DNA of 64,000 bases from Burkholderiales bacterium (GTDB lineage Bacteria > Pseudomonadota > Gammaproteobacteria > Burkholderiales > Burkholderiaceae_C), in the NCBI GenBank assembly GCA_947377275.1, contig CANCFV010000004.1, positions 1 through 64,000 of the forward strand, read 5' to 3'. Below the pieces are notes generated by a model, which ran no database searches, had not been told where the DNA came from, and saw only the letters and a program-made list of their open reading frames with translations. Shown here piece after piece: positions 25,692 to 35,075 of this stretch (position 1 is the first letter of the stretch; each line of letters starts with the position of its first letter). Position numbers and translations under genes: made by a program.

Positions 25692-26714
25692 CTAAACCAG
25701 TTGCGCGCCCGCATTGCTAAACCGGACGATGTTGAGGATCAACGCCGGGTCGATGACGCCAGCGCGTTGGGCTGTGTGCACCAAGGTCTCGGCTTCAAGC
25801 TGCGAAGCGAAAAACGCAAAACCTGTTGGGCCCCATGAACTTTGTCCTGTCGCCAGTGGTGGCTGAGCTTCTGCGCTACCCGCCATCCACGACATCACAT
25901 GGCCTACCGCAGGGCTGGTGTATGCACCGCCTTGGGCGAGGGCAAAGTGCTCGCCCAGCAACTGCTGCACGCGCGTCACCCCTTGAGAGAATGCCGCGAA
26001 GTCGGCATTGGCGGCGCCTGGTAAAACCCTCATGAGGATGTGATGACAGATGTCGGCGGACTGTGCTCTGCCCAAGGGGGGCAAAGCGGCGATCGCCTTT
26101 TTCTCTTCTGCGCCTGAGAGGCCTTGGCAGCGAGGGTCCATCACGACCAGCGCTCGCCATGCCTCTGGCATCGCGAACTGGGCCAACAAAGGCGCGGGGG
26201 TGCCATCTGCATTGGGGCCGCCATCCAACAGCAGCCCGCCGCGATCGAACCCACCAATGCCAATGCCGGAACGCCCCCCACGACCCAGCATGCGGGCCAC
26301 TGTGGGCGTGTCCAGGTTCAAGCCGTGGCAACGCGCAAAAGAGCGGCCCACCGACAGCGCCAGTTGGGTGCCTGAGCCAAATCCTGAGTGCGACGGAGGG
26401 GTTTGCAGCAAGTGCAAATGCAAGGGCTGGCGCAAGCCCGTTTCAAGCATCATGGTGCTCAGGTGAGCGCTGGCCCGGTCCACATCGGAAGGTGATACGC
26501 CAGCGGCAGCACTGACGCCCATTGATGGCGCCGGCGTCAAGGTCAACTGCGTGTCAAAGCCCTCGATCATCACGCCCAGGCTTCCGAAACGTCGCCCCAA
26601 GGTGCCGGAGGGATCCAGGAATCCCAGGTGAAGCCGGGAGGGTGCCCGCACCGTCGCGCGCGGCAACAGGGTGCCGGTCGGCAAGACAGTGTGTTCGCGG
26701 ACGAGACTGGTCAT
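25692..26714 (-). CDS. Beta-ribofuranosylaminobenzene 5'-phosphate synthase
   Basis: 340-aa GHMP-fold enzyme that condenses p-aminobenzoate with PRPP in the first committed step of methanopterin synthesis. Conserved pieces are VRAPSRLHLGFLDPSGTLGRRFGSLG, the glycine-rich PPSHSGFGSGTQLALSVG and GRGGRSGIGIGGFDRGGLLLDGG. The pABA substrate would come from the pabB-pabC fusion at 42452-44401 in the same island. It starts four bases after the mfnE stop and belongs to the mfnD-F-E operon. Confidence 0.92.
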   Translation of the reverse strand: MTSLVREHTVLPTGTLLPRATVRAPSRLHLGFLDPSGTLGRRFGSLGVMIEGFDTQLTLTPAPSMGVSAAAGVSPSDVDRASAHLSTMMLETGLRQPLHLHLLQTPPSHSGFGSGTQLALSVGRSFARCHGLNLDTPTVARMLGRGGRSGIGIGGFDRGGLLLDGGPNADGTPAPLLAQFAMPEAWRALVVMDPRCQGLSGAEEKKAIAALPPLGRAQSADICHHILMRVLPGAANADFAAFSQGVTRVQQLLGEHFALAQGGAYTSPAVGHVMSWMAGSAEAQPPLATGQSSWGPTGFAFFASQLEAETLVHTAQRAGVIDPALILNIVRFSNAGAQLV

Positions 26715-26718
26715 GACA

Positions 26719-27321
26719 CTATGCTACTGGCATATGACTGGGCATGGCAGGCAATAAGGCCGCCAAATCCCCCCAACGTCCTTTGAACAGCAGGGTGATG
26801 TCGAGCGTGGCTTCGCGGGCCAATTCGCTGAAGCGCGCATCGACCCAGCCAGCTTGTCCCCACTGTGCAGGGGTGGTCAAGCCGATGGGATCGAAGGACT
26901 TCACCAAGATCAAGCCATGCGCCTGCAGCCGCTGTGCCAGAGACAGGGCCAGGCTGTCTGAGGTGACATCCCAGTTGGTGTCTGCGTCAACCTGCTCGCT
27001 GAGCGAGGCATGCGGCGACCACACGGGCACCTCGCTTCGCGCAAGGGCCTGATGGATGTCGGCGTCGTTGCTGACGATGCGCAGCGTGGGGTACATGGCC
27101 TGGTACATGAAGGCGGTTTGTGCCATGGCCAGCAAGGCCATGTTGTGCGCGGCCAGGTCATGAAAGCCCCAATGCGCCTGGGTATGGCGCACTTCATCGG
27201 CAAAGCTGCCGCCACCGCTGACCAGCACCACGCGGCCGCCGCCATGCCGACTCAACACCGAGAGCCACTCGGGCAGCGATGCGTCGGTGTTCATGGCGCC
27301 ACCCAGCTTGACCACCCACAT
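26719..27321 (-). CDS. mfnE: Amino acid kinase family protein, probable MfnE
   Basis: 200-aa kinase of the amino acid kinase fold. MfnE phosphorylates the aminomethylfuran phosphate to its diphosphate in methanofuran synthesis. The start MWVVKLGGAMNTDASLPEWL gives the VVKLGG nucleotide loop at the N-terminus; VVLVSGGGSFADEVR, WDVTSDSLALSLAQ and LILVKSFDP are further family elements. Its ATG shares a base with the mfnF stop. The fold is sure; the MfnE assignment rests on its neighbours mfnD and mfnF. Confidence 0.78.
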   Translation of the reverse strand: MWVVKLGGAMNTDASLPEWLSVLSRHGGGRVVLVSGGGSFADEVRHTQAHWGFHDLAAHNMALLAMAQTAFMYQAMYPTLRIVSNDADIHQALARSEVPVWSPHASLSEQVDADTNWDVTSDSLALSLAQRLQAHGLILVKSFDPIGLTTPAQWGQAGWVDARFSELAREATLDITLLFKGRWGDLAALLPAMPSHMPVA

Positions 27322-28445
27322 CAGAGGTGATCTCGCGCAAAGAGCGTCGCCACGGCCACACTGGGGGCACAAACCTGGGCCCACGCCGACAAGGTGTCTG
27401 GCTCGCACAGGGGATTGGCGCCCAGCTCAATGAAGTCCCGGCCATAAGACAAGAGGCGTGCCCGCGGGCCATTGGGTTGGATCAAATCAGGCACCAGGAA
27501 ATCGCCACAACCCGCGCTCACGATGACCGCATCGGCGGGCAGGGCATGCAGGCTCATGACACGCTGCAGTTGTCCACGCAGCTCATCGACTTGGGCTTGC
27601 CGCCATGCCTGAGCGCAGGCCAGCCAATCGGCCTCACTGGCATCGCGGGCGTCCAGGCCGATCATGCGGGCGAGCCGCTGGCGTGTGGCGTGGGCGTCTT
27701 TGGCGGCGTTGTCGGCACTGGGGTAGAGGTCATGCGCTTCGCGCAATTCGCCGGTGAGGCGATAGACGTCCGCGACGGTGGCAAAAAACTCGTTCATCAC
27801 ATTGAGCGATCGCCCTTGGTGATCGATGCGGTGGCTCAAGGCGCACAAGGGGGTGCGCACCACGCCTTGATAGACCAACTCGCCCGTGGCCAGGCGCTCG
27901 GCGTCAGAGCGGGCGCGGGTGAGCACGCGGCCACGCCCGAACGCAATGAGATCGGTCGTGGTGCTGCCGATGTCGACCAGCAGGCCCTCGCTCACGCCGT
28001 GTTCAGTGGAGGCAGACAGCTCACGCGCTGCATGGTTGGCGGTGGCCAGCCAATTGGCCGAGGCAATGTGCGCCCATTCGCGGCCTGCTTGCGCAACACC
28101 GCACCAGCCTGCATCGCCCGCATACAGCCGAGGTTCCGCACCCAAGGTGCGGGCCAGCGTGGCTGCAATCTGAGCGACGCCGTCTTCGCGGTTGGCAAAC
28201 AAGTCCACCATCTCACCCGTCATGGTCACGGCGTGCTGCGCCTGTGCCAAGCCAGGCCAGCGCGCTTGTGCAGAGGCCAGCACCTGCACCAATTGATCGA
28301 GGCCTTGCCACAGGGGGCAAGCCCATTGCGCCACGTCGATCACCCCGGCGCCGGCTCCCGTTTGCAGCAGGCAGGCTTTGACGTGCGCGCCACCAATGTC
28401 CCAGCCCACCACCAGGGTGCGAGCGTCCAGCGTGTCACGCGCCAT
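27321..28445 (-). CDS. mfnF: MfnF-like hydantoinase/acetate-kinase-fold enzyme
   Basis: 374-aa protein of the hydantoinase A/oxoprolinase-like group containing MfnF, which couples the furan diphosphate to the tyramine- or tyrosine-glutamate part of methanofuran. The ASKHA phosphate loops are VVGWDIGGAHVKACLLQ and GLLVDIGSTTTDLIAF, and IVSAGCGDFLV is near the C-terminus. I choose the ATG at 28445, seven bases after GGTGGAG; the ATG at 28451 would be one base from it. It overlaps mfnD by 11 bases. Confidence 0.78.
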   Translation of the reverse strand: MARDTLDARTLVVGWDIGGAHVKACLLQTGAGAGVIDVAQWACPLWQGLDQLVQVLASAQARWPGLAQAQHAVTMTGEMVDLFANREDGVAQIAATLARTLGAEPRLYAGDAGWCGVAQAGREWAHIASANWLATANHAARELSASTEHGVSEGLLVDIGSTTTDLIAFGRGRVLTRARSDAERLATGELVYQGVVRTPLCALSHRIDHQGRSLNVMNEFFATVADVYRLTGELREAHDLYPSADNAAKDAHATRQRLARMIGLDARDASEADWLACAQAWRQAQVDELRGQLQRVMSLHALPADAVIVSAGCGDFLVPDLIQPNGPRARLLSYGRDFIELGANPLCEPDTLSAWAQVCAPSVAVATLFARDHL

Positions 28446-29403
28446 GGCCATGCTCCACCATGTGCGCGCCGATGACCTCGGCGGCCAATTCTCGGCCCTG
28501 CGATGCGGGCAGCCCCACGTACGCACAGGTGATGCGCGGATTGACCTCGATCACCACGGCGCCCTTGTCCGCGTGCCACACCAAATCAACGCCGACAAAC
28601 CCACGAAGACCTGGGATGGCCGCCATGAGCCGCTCGGCCAGGGGCGCCAGTGCCCCGGTGATGGCTTGCTGTTCTGTCTGCGGCAGGGGTGAGACGCCAC
28701 GAAAGGCCAGCACGCCCCGCGCGTCAATCTCAATGTGTTGGCGGTTCACGCTGACGATGCTCGCCCCATGGGCGCTGCACAGCAATGACAGGCTCATGGC
28801 CTCGCCGGGCACCCACGGCTCCAGCAAGGGGTCTTCGCCCGACAATCGGCGCTGGGCTTGGTCTGCCTGTGCGCTGTCCAGGCTGTCATGGACCACCGTG
28901 CCTACGGCGCCAGCACCATCATTGGGCTTGACCACCCATTGGCAGGTCTGCGGGTCATGCTTGAAATTTTGTGGGGTGAGCACCCCTTGTTCGCCCAACA
29001 CGGCCGCGGTGGCGCGCTTGTCAGAGGCCACGTGAATGGCCTCGACATGGCAGCCCAGCCATTTGCGCGACCCCACCAAGGTGGCCATTTCGGCCAGCAA
29101 ACCCATGGTTTCTGGCGCCACGAGCCACACCAAGTCATGCGCGGCGGCTTGCCGGGCAACGAAGGAAAACGGCGATTCGTCCTTGTTTGGTTCAGCCATG
29201 CGCAATGGGCCGGAAGGCGGGTCAACGCCAGCGCCACAAGCGACCGTGACCGCCACATCGCGCGACTCAACAAGGGGCATCAAGCCTGAGACCATGGCGT
29301 TGCGCATGGACAGGCCAAGGGGCATCAGCGTGGCCGCGGCTTGCGCATCGGCGCCCATCAAGCCGCCGCCGCTGAGATACTCATAGACGAACACGCGCTT
29401 CAT
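28435..29403 (-). CDS. mfnD: ATP-grasp ligase, probable MfnD
   Basis: 322-aa ATP-grasp enzyme. MfnD joins tyramine to glutamate in archaea; as I recall, the methylofuran of Methylorubrum contains tyrosine instead, which would explain why no tyrosine decarboxylase (mfnA) is seen here. N-terminal VFVYEYLSGGGLMGADAQAAATLMP is characteristic; the ATP-grasp elements are WVVKPNDGAGAVGT, GFVGVDLVWHADKGAVVIEVNPRITCAY. It is first in the mfnD-F-E operon and divergent from the HisA-like gene with only 20 bases between the starts. Confidence 0.77.
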   Translation of the reverse strand: MKRVFVYEYLSGGGLMGADAQAAATLMPLGLSMRNAMVSGLMPLVESRDVAVTVACGAGVDPPSGPLRMAEPNKDESPFSFVARQAAAHDLVWLVAPETMGLLAEMATLVGSRKWLGCHVEAIHVASDKRATAAVLGEQGVLTPQNFKHDPQTCQWVVKPNDGAGAVGTVVHDSLDSAQADQAQRRLSGEDPLLEPWVPGEAMSLSLLCSAHGASIVSVNRQHIEIDARGVLAFRGVSPLPQTEQQAITGALAPLAERLMAAIPGLRGFVGVDLVWHADKGAVVIEVNPRITCAYVGLPASQGRELAAEVIGAHMVEHGHGA

Positions 29404-29423
29404 GGCCTACCTTTTCAACATTC

Positions 29424-30122
29424 ATGAACATCATCCCGGTCATTGACATTCTGCACGGCCAGGTGGTGCGCGCCGTTCGGGGAAACCGCCAAACCTATGC
29501 GCCCATGGTGTCGCGCTTGTGTCAGGGAAGTGATCCGGTGACGCTGGCGCGCGCCCTGGTCAAACATTGTGTGGCAAAGCAGTTGTATGTGGCCGATCTG
29601 GACGCGCTGATGGGCGGGCCGGCACAGCACGACGTGCTTCGGGCGCTGGCCACGGCCTTGCCTGACATCGAACTGTGGCTGGATGCAGGTTTTCGGGGGC
29701 AGCAAGCTGCCGATGTGGTGCTGAACTTGGCCAAGGACACGGCGCATGAGGCGTCGGCGTCTGCTCGATTGGTGCCGGTGTATGGCAGCGAAACCTTACA
29801 GACGCAGACCCCGTACGGGCCGCAATCGGTGGATGCCATTTTGTCATTGGACATCTTGCGCAAGCAAAGATTGGGGCCCGCAAGCTTGTGGCAGCAAGCT
29901 GATCGGTGGCCTTCTCGGGTCATCGTCATGACGCTGGACCGCGTGGGCGCGCATGACGGCCCCGACCTGGACACACTCACCGAACTGCAGGGCTTGTCGC
30001 CTCACACCTGCATGGTCGGCGCGGGCGGGATACGCGGCGCACATGACCTGCGGGCTGCGCAAGCGGCGGGCGCCCAGGCCTGGCTGGTTGCCAGCGCGCT
30101 GCACGACGGCCTTTTGCCCTAG
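29424..30122 (+). CDS. HisA/HisF-like TIM-barrel protein of the C1 island
   Basis: 232-aa barrel with the HisA-type start NIIPVIDILHGQVVRAVRG and a C-terminal phosphate loop (MVGAGGIRGAHDLRAAQAAGAQAWLVASALHDG). Similar HisA-like proteins accompany H4MPT or methylofuran genes in methanogens and methylotrophs; the substrate is unknown and histidine synthesis is unlikely because no his genes are nearby. It leads the plus-strand run into fhcB, with an 80-base gap. Confidence 0.8.
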   Translation: MNIIPVIDILHGQVVRAVRGNRQTYAPMVSRLCQGSDPVTLARALVKHCVAKQLYVADLDALMGGPAQHDVLRALATALPDIELWLDAGFRGQQAADVVLNLAKDTAHEASASARLVPVYGSETLQTQTPYGPQSVDAILSLDILRKQRLGPASLWQQADRWPSRVIVMTLDRVGAHDGPDLDTLTELQGLSPHTCMVGAGGIRGAHDLRAAQAAGAQAWLVASALHDGLLP

Positions 30123-30202
30123 CCTCGCAAGTCATCCGGTGGTTTAATGTTTTTCGTCAGATCTACTCAGATTTGCTGATGTTCAATCAGAGACGTTCAG
30201 CC

Positions 30203-31591
30203 ATGATGGCGCCGCGACCCAAGGCCTCCCACAAGCACATGACGCCAAACACACACATTGCGCTCGCCACATCCGCCGAAGCGTCGGCGTCCACGCAGCC
30301 GTGGACCTGCCCTTTTTGTCCGCTGCTGTGCGATGCCTTCAAGGTGACTTTGGACAAGGCAGATTCCCACCTGCGCTTGAGCGGCAGTCATTGCCACCGA
30401 GCCCAATCTGCGCTGGCCACGTTCAAATCCGACGCGGCAAGCACCACGGCGACGCAGCACGGGCAAGCCTGCACCTTGGATGACGCCATCGCTGCCGCGG
30501 CACGGCTGCTGGTCGCCAGCCATCAACCCTTGTTTGGCGGTTTGGGCACCGATGTCGCGGGCGCCAGGGCCCTGTACAGGCTGGCGGCACAGACCGGTGC
30601 CATCTGCGATGCCGCTGGGGGGCGAGCTCAAATGGACGGCCTGCGCGCCCTGCAAGACCGTGGCGCTTTCACGACCAGCTTGGCCGAAGTGCGCACCCGT
30701 GCCGATGTGATCGTGTGTTTGGGTGGCTGGCCTACCCAGCGCTACCCGGAGTTTTTCAATCGCTGCGGCGTCGGTGAGGCGCTGGTCAAGCGGCGCGATG
30801 TGGTGGTCTTGGGCGCCCAGCCCTCAGATGCCCCTGACGTTTGGGCGGCCTTGAGCGCCGCGCCTGGCGTGACCGTGAGCTGCCTGCCCTGGCATGGCGA
30901 TGCATTCACCACCTTGCAATGCCTGTCGGCTTTGGTGGCCGGGCGTGCCGTGCCCGAGGCGCCCGAGGCCTTGTCGGCCTTGGCCGCGCAATTGCGGGCG
31001 GCGACCTACGGTGTCATGGCTTACCAAACCTACGCCTTGCCCGAGCAGGGTGCATTGATCGTGGAAGCCGCCAACCACCTGGTCGGTCAGCTCAACCAGC
31101 ACACACGTGCCGCCACCTTGGCCCTGGGCGGCGACGATGGCGCCAACACCGTGAACCAGGTCATGACGTGGACGTCGGGTTTACCCTTGAGGTCGCGCGC
31201 TGGCCCCTTGGGGCTGGAACACGACCCCTTGTGCTTTGACGCGGCCACCTTGCTGGCAGACCACGCCGTGGACGCGCTGCTGTGGGTGTCGAGTTTCGGT
31301 GCGACACAGAAGCCGCCCACCTCTCCGCCGGGCCGCGCTGTGCCAACGGTGGTGTTGGGGCATCCAGATTTGGCCTCATCTGATGCGGATGTGTTCATCC
31401 CGGTGGCCACACCGGGTGTGGATGTGGCAGGGCATTTGTTCAGAACCGACAGCGTGGTGCTGATGCCGCTCAGCCCAGTGCATGCACGCCCGCCCAGCGG
31501 TTTGCCGACCGTGCATGACATGCTCGACCGGCTCTCACACGCTGTGACGGCTTTGCGTGCTGCCGCCACACCGCCTCAGGAGGCGCCATGA
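30203..31591 (+). CDS. fhcB: Formyltransferase/hydrolase complex subunit B
   Basis: About 462-aa subunit of the Fhc complex that releases formate from formyl-methylofuran. It is homologous to formylmethanofuran dehydrogenase subunit B but works without the tungsten/molybdenum redox centre. The Cys cluster PWTCPFCPLLCD is at the N-terminus, and GGLGTDVAGARALYRLAAQ and ALGGDDGANTVNQVMTWTSGLPL are typical. The start is uncertain: ATGs at 30179, 30203 and 30239 are all in frame and none has a strong ribosome site. Its stop overlaps fhcA (ATGA). Confidence 0.9.
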   Translation: MMAPRPKASHKHMTPNTHIALATSAEASASTQPWTCPFCPLLCDAFKVTLDKADSHLRLSGSHCHRAQSALATFKSDAASTTATQHGQACTLDDAIAAAARLLVASHQPLFGGLGTDVAGARALYRLAAQTGAICDAAGGRAQMDGLRALQDRGAFTTSLAEVRTRADVIVCLGGWPTQRYPEFFNRCGVGEALVKRRDVVVLGAQPSDAPDVWAALSAAPGVTVSCLPWHGDAFTTLQCLSALVAGRAVPEAPEALSALAAQLRAATYGVMAYQTYALPEQGALIVEAANHLVGQLNQHTRAATLALGGDDGANTVNQVMTWTSGLPLRSRAGPLGLEHDPLCFDAATLLADHAVDALLWVSSFGATQKPPTSPPGRAVPTVVLGHPDLASSDADVFIPVATPGVDVAGHLFRTDSVVLMPLSPVHARPPSGLPTVHDMLDRLSHAVTALRAAATPPQEAP

Positions 31592-33288
31592 GCACGACCA
31601 TCCGGCTGCGCGGTGGCCGCGTCATCGACCCAGCCCAAAGCCACAGCGGCACACAGCGCGATGTGTGCCTGCGTGATGGCCGCATCATCGACCTGGACGA
31701 GCGCGAGGCCGTTGACGAGACCTTCGACGCGACAGGCTGCGTGATCATGGCCGGCGGCATCGACATGCACACGCACATCGGCGGCGGCAAGATGAACCTG
31801 GCCCGCATGCTGCTGCCCGAAGACCATCGCGCCAATGCCGGCAGCCCCATTGCCTTGCCAGACAACGCGCTGGAGCTGGCTTCGTGCGGCACCTGCACGC
31901 CGGGCACACTGGCCACGGGCTACCGCTACATTGAAATGGGCTACACCTCGGCGTTCGAGCCCGCCATGATGGCGGCCAACGCCCGGCACGCGCACATGGA
32001 GATGGGCGACATCCCCATCCTCGACCACGGCGCTTACGTGATGCTGGGCAACGACGAGCTTTTCTTGCAGATGCTGCACGAGGGCGGCGAGCAGGGGCTC
32101 AACCAGGCTTTGATCCGAGACTACGTGGGCTGGACCCTCAACGCCTCCAAAGCCATGGGCGTGAAGGTGGTGAACCCAGGGGGCATCTCCGCCTTCAAGT
32201 TCAACCAGCGCAAACTGGACGTCAACGAGGTGCACACGCATTGGCAGGTCACGCCCCGCCAGGTGGTGCATTCGCTGGCGCGGGCGCTGCGCGAACTGGG
32301 TGTGCCTCACCCGTTGCACATCCACGGCAGCAACCTGGGCGTGGCGGGCAACATCGAATCCACCTTAGAGACCATCGCCGCACTCGAAGGACTGCCCGCG
32401 CACCTGACGCACATCCAGTTCCACGCCTATGGCAAAGAGGGGCCGAAGAAGTTCTCTTCAGCCGCTTTGCAAGTCGCCGAAGCGGTGAACGCCAACCCGA
32501 ACATCAGCATCGACGTGGGCCAGATCATGTTTGGTCAAACGGTGACGGCTTCGGGCGACACCATGCGCCAGTTCGCCAACTCAGGGCATGGCAGCCCGCG
32601 CAAATGGGTGGGCGCCGACCAGGAATGCGATGCAGGCTGCGGCGTGGTGCCGTTTCGCTACCGCGAGCAGAGCTATGTGAATGCCCTGCAGTGGGCCATC
32701 GGCCTGGAGATCTTCTTGCTGGTCAAGAACCCGTGGCAGGTGGTGCTCACCACCGACCACCCCAATGGCGGGCCCTTCACCAGCTACCCGCACCTGATCC
32801 GTCTGCTCACTGACAAGTCGTTCAGAGACGAGCAACTCAGCAAGCTCCACCCAGACGTGGCCTCGACCAGTGCACTGCGCGAGATCAGCCGCGAGCTGAC
32901 GCTGGACGAAGTCGCCATCATGACCCGCTCGGCGCCTGCCCGCCTGCTGGGGCTGACTGACAAAGGCCATCTGGGCCAAGGTGCCGTGGCCGATGTGGCC
33001 GTGTACCGCGAAGAGGCCAACCATGAAGCCATGTTTGCGACGCCACAGTGGGTGTTCAAAAACGGCAGCTTGGTGGCCCAGGCGGGCAAGGTCATGGCCG
33101 TGCCCACAGGCGGCAGCCATTTCCTGACACCCGACTACGACACGGCCGTTGAGCGCACTTTGCGCAAGCATTGGGCCGCGCACGGGTCGGTCAATTTTGA
33201 CCACGTGCCCATCAGCCGCGACGAGCTCTGCAGTTGTTGCAATGGGGGGCGCTTGCTGCCCACCGCTTGTTTCCAAGGGCAAACATGA
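31588..33288 (+). CDS. fhcA: Formyltransferase/hydrolase complex subunit A
   Basis: 566-aa amidohydrolase-fold subunit that hydrolyses formyl-methylofuran to formate. Metal-binding motifs include GGIDMHTHIGGGKMNLARML, LPLHIHG-type HPLHIHGSNLG, THIQFHAYGKEG and LTTDHPNGGPFTSYP. The length matches the archaeal FwdA/FmdA family. ATGA overlaps with fhcB and fhcD on either side show a tightly coupled operon. Confidence 0.95.
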   Translation: MSTTIRLRGGRVIDPAQSHSGTQRDVCLRDGRIIDLDEREAVDETFDATGCVIMAGGIDMHTHIGGGKMNLARMLLPEDHRANAGSPIALPDNALELASCGTCTPGTLATGYRYIEMGYTSAFEPAMMAANARHAHMEMGDIPILDHGAYVMLGNDELFLQMLHEGGEQGLNQALIRDYVGWTLNASKAMGVKVVNPGGISAFKFNQRKLDVNEVHTHWQVTPRQVVHSLARALRELGVPHPLHIHGSNLGVAGNIESTLETIAALEGLPAHLTHIQFHAYGKEGPKKFSSAALQVAEAVNANPNISIDVGQIMFGQTVTASGDTMRQFANSGHGSPRKWVGADQECDAGCGVVPFRYREQSYVNALQWAIGLEIFLLVKNPWQVVLTTDHPNGGPFTSYPHLIRLLTDKSFRDEQLSKLHPDVASTSALREISRELTLDEVAIMTRSAPARLLGLTDKGHLGQGAVADVAVYREEANHEAMFATPQWVFKNGSLVAQAGKVMAVPTGGSHFLTPDYDTAVERTLRKHWAAHGSVNFDHVPISRDELCSCCNGGRLLPTACFQGQT

Positions 33289-34229
33289 GCGAAGCCATGC
33301 AAGCACCCCTGATCCGCAATGGCGTCACCATTGACGACGGTTTTGCTGAGGCCTTCCCCATGAAGGCCACGCGCATCGTCATCACCGCCATCAACCCCAC
33401 CTGGGCCATGCACGCGGCCACGGCGGCCTCTGGTTTTGCCACCTCGGTGATTGCCTGCGGATGTGAGGCGGGCATTGAGCGGCTGCTGGGCCCGCATGAA
33501 ACCCCCGATGGCCGGCCCGGCGTGAGCGTGTTGCTGTTTGCCATGTCGGGCAAAGAGCTGGGCAAGCAGCTGGAACGCCGCGTGGGCCAATGCGTGCTGA
33601 CCTGCCCCACCACGGCTGTGTTCGCGGGCATTTCTGAGGGTGAGGCGCTGCCGCTTGGCAAGAACCTGCGCTTCTTCGGCGATGGCTGGCAGATGTCCAA
33701 GGTGATCAATGGGCAGCGTTACTGGCGCATCCCCGTGATGGACGGCGAGTTCGTGGCCCAAGAAACCACGGCCATCACCAAGGCGGTTGGCGGTGGCAAC
33801 CTGCTCTTGCTCGCACGCGATACTGAATCGGCTTTGGCTGCGGCCGAGGCGGCTGTGGCCGCGATGAAGCTTGTTCCCGATGTGATCATGCCGTTCCCAG
33901 GTGGCGTGGTGCGTTCAGGCTCCAAGGTGGGCAGCAAGTACCCGGCGCTCAACGCGTCCACCAACGATGCCTTCTGCCCCAGCCTGTATGGCCTGACGAA
34001 GCGCAGTGAACTCACCCCAGAGACCCGTTGCGTGATGGAGATCGTCATCGATGGATTGACTGAGGCCTCCGTGGCCCGCGCCATGCGTGTGGGCATGGAC
34101 GCCTGCATCACCATCGGCGCAGCAGGTGGCTTGCTGCGCATCTCGGCTGGCAACTACGGCGGCAAGCTGGGGCCTTATCACTTCCATCTGCACAAGCTGA
34201 TGGACGACACCCAAGGAGGCCAGGCATGA
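33285..34229 (+). CDS. fhcD: Formylmethanofuran:H4MPT formyltransferase (complex subunit D)
   Basis: 314-aa Ftr-family subunit that moves the formyl group from formyl-H4MPT to methylofuran. The start MSEAMQAPLIRNGVTIDDGFAEAFPMKATRIVITA overlaps the fhcA stop; GGGNLLLLARD, PDVIMPFPGGVVRSGSKVGSKYP and the C-terminal GPYHFHLHKLM match the family. With fhcA, B and C it forms the Fhc complex. Confidence 0.95.
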   Translation: MSEAMQAPLIRNGVTIDDGFAEAFPMKATRIVITAINPTWAMHAATAASGFATSVIACGCEAGIERLLGPHETPDGRPGVSVLLFAMSGKELGKQLERRVGQCVLTCPTTAVFAGISEGEALPLGKNLRFFGDGWQMSKVINGQRYWRIPVMDGEFVAQETTAITKAVGGGNLLLLARDTESALAAAEAAVAAMKLVPDVIMPFPGGVVRSGSKVGSKYPALNASTNDAFCPSLYGLTKRSELTPETRCVMEIVIDGLTEASVARAMRVGMDACITIGAAGGLLRISAGNYGGKLGPYHFHLHKLMDDTQGGQA

Positions 34230-35071
34230 GCCACATCGTGTTGAGCCTCAAGCAACAGCCCGCTTTGCGCGTGGACATGCGCGGCATCACGCCCAAGGCG
34301 CTGAGCACACTCAGCCTTGCCGACATCGAGCGGCTGGTGGTTCACCATGGCACTCAGGCGCTGCCACTGGCTGAGTTCTTCACCGTGTCCACCATGGGCA
34401 GCGAAGCTTCCTTGCCAGACACATTGCGGCTGGAAGGCGACCTGTCCCGCTTTGACCGCGTTGGTTGGCAAATGGATGCAGGTCAGCTGGTGGTGCAAGG
34501 CCATGTGGGCGACTACGCCGGCGCCTGCATGAGCGGTGGCAGCTTGCACGTGCAAGGCAACGTGGCGCGCCTGGCCGCGTGCGAAATGGCGGGTGGCACC
34601 TTGACCATCGATGGCAACGCAGGCGACTTTGCCGCCAGCACGCTGCCCGGCAGCATGGACGGCATGCGTGGCGGCACGCTCTTGATCAAAGGCCGTGCGG
34701 GCGACCGCTTCGCAGACCGCATGCGCCGTGGCACAGCGGTGGTCTTTGGTGATGTGGGTGACTTTGCCGCCTCGCGCATGGTGGCGGGCACCGTGGCCTT
34801 GGGAGGCGATGTCGGTGCGCACTTGGGCTTTGGCATGCGACGCGGCAGTGTCGTGCTGGCCCGGGACATGGCCAGCAACGCAACGCCCATATCGCCCACA
34901 GCGCCCACATTTGTACCGGCCTTGGTGGACGCCGCGGTGTTTTGGCAACTGCTCTCGCGCGACTTGGTGCAGCACGGCGGGCCGTTCGCGGGTTTGCCGA
35001 GCCGGCGTGTGCAACGGCGCTTGGGTGATGTCGCTTTCGGTGGCAAGGGCGAGCTGATCTTCGCGCTTTGA
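34226..35071 (+). CDS. fhcC: Formyltransferase/hydrolase complex subunit C
   Basis: 281-aa FwdC-like subunit with the repeating right-handed parallel beta-helix pattern GD-x-G-x-x-M-x-G-G (HVGDYAGACMSGGSLHVQGN, GDFAASTLPGSMDGMRGGTLLIKG), as also seen in glutamate synthase C-domains. It scaffolds the Fhc complex. ATGA overlap with fhcD; the gene order B-A-D-C is that of proteobacterial methylotrophs. A sensor kinase gene begins four bases after its stop. Confidence 0.94.
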   Translation: MSHIVLSLKQQPALRVDMRGITPKALSTLSLADIERLVVHHGTQALPLAEFFTVSTMGSEASLPDTLRLEGDLSRFDRVGWQMDAGQLVVQGHVGDYAGACMSGGSLHVQGNVARLAACEMAGGTLTIDGNAGDFAASTLPGSMDGMRGGTLLIKGRAGDRFADRMRRGTAVVFGDVGDFAASRMVAGTVALGGDVGAHLGFGMRRGSVVLARDMASNATPISPTAPTFVPALVDAAVFWQLLSRDLVQHGGPFAGLPSRRVQRRLGDVAFGGKGELIFAL

Positions 35072-35075
35072 AGCC

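Noticed and set aside
29424-30122. Histidine biosynthesis gene hisA
   Set aside because: HisA-like fold, but no other his genes are near and it lies in the H4MPT/methylofuran island; a cofactor role is more likely.
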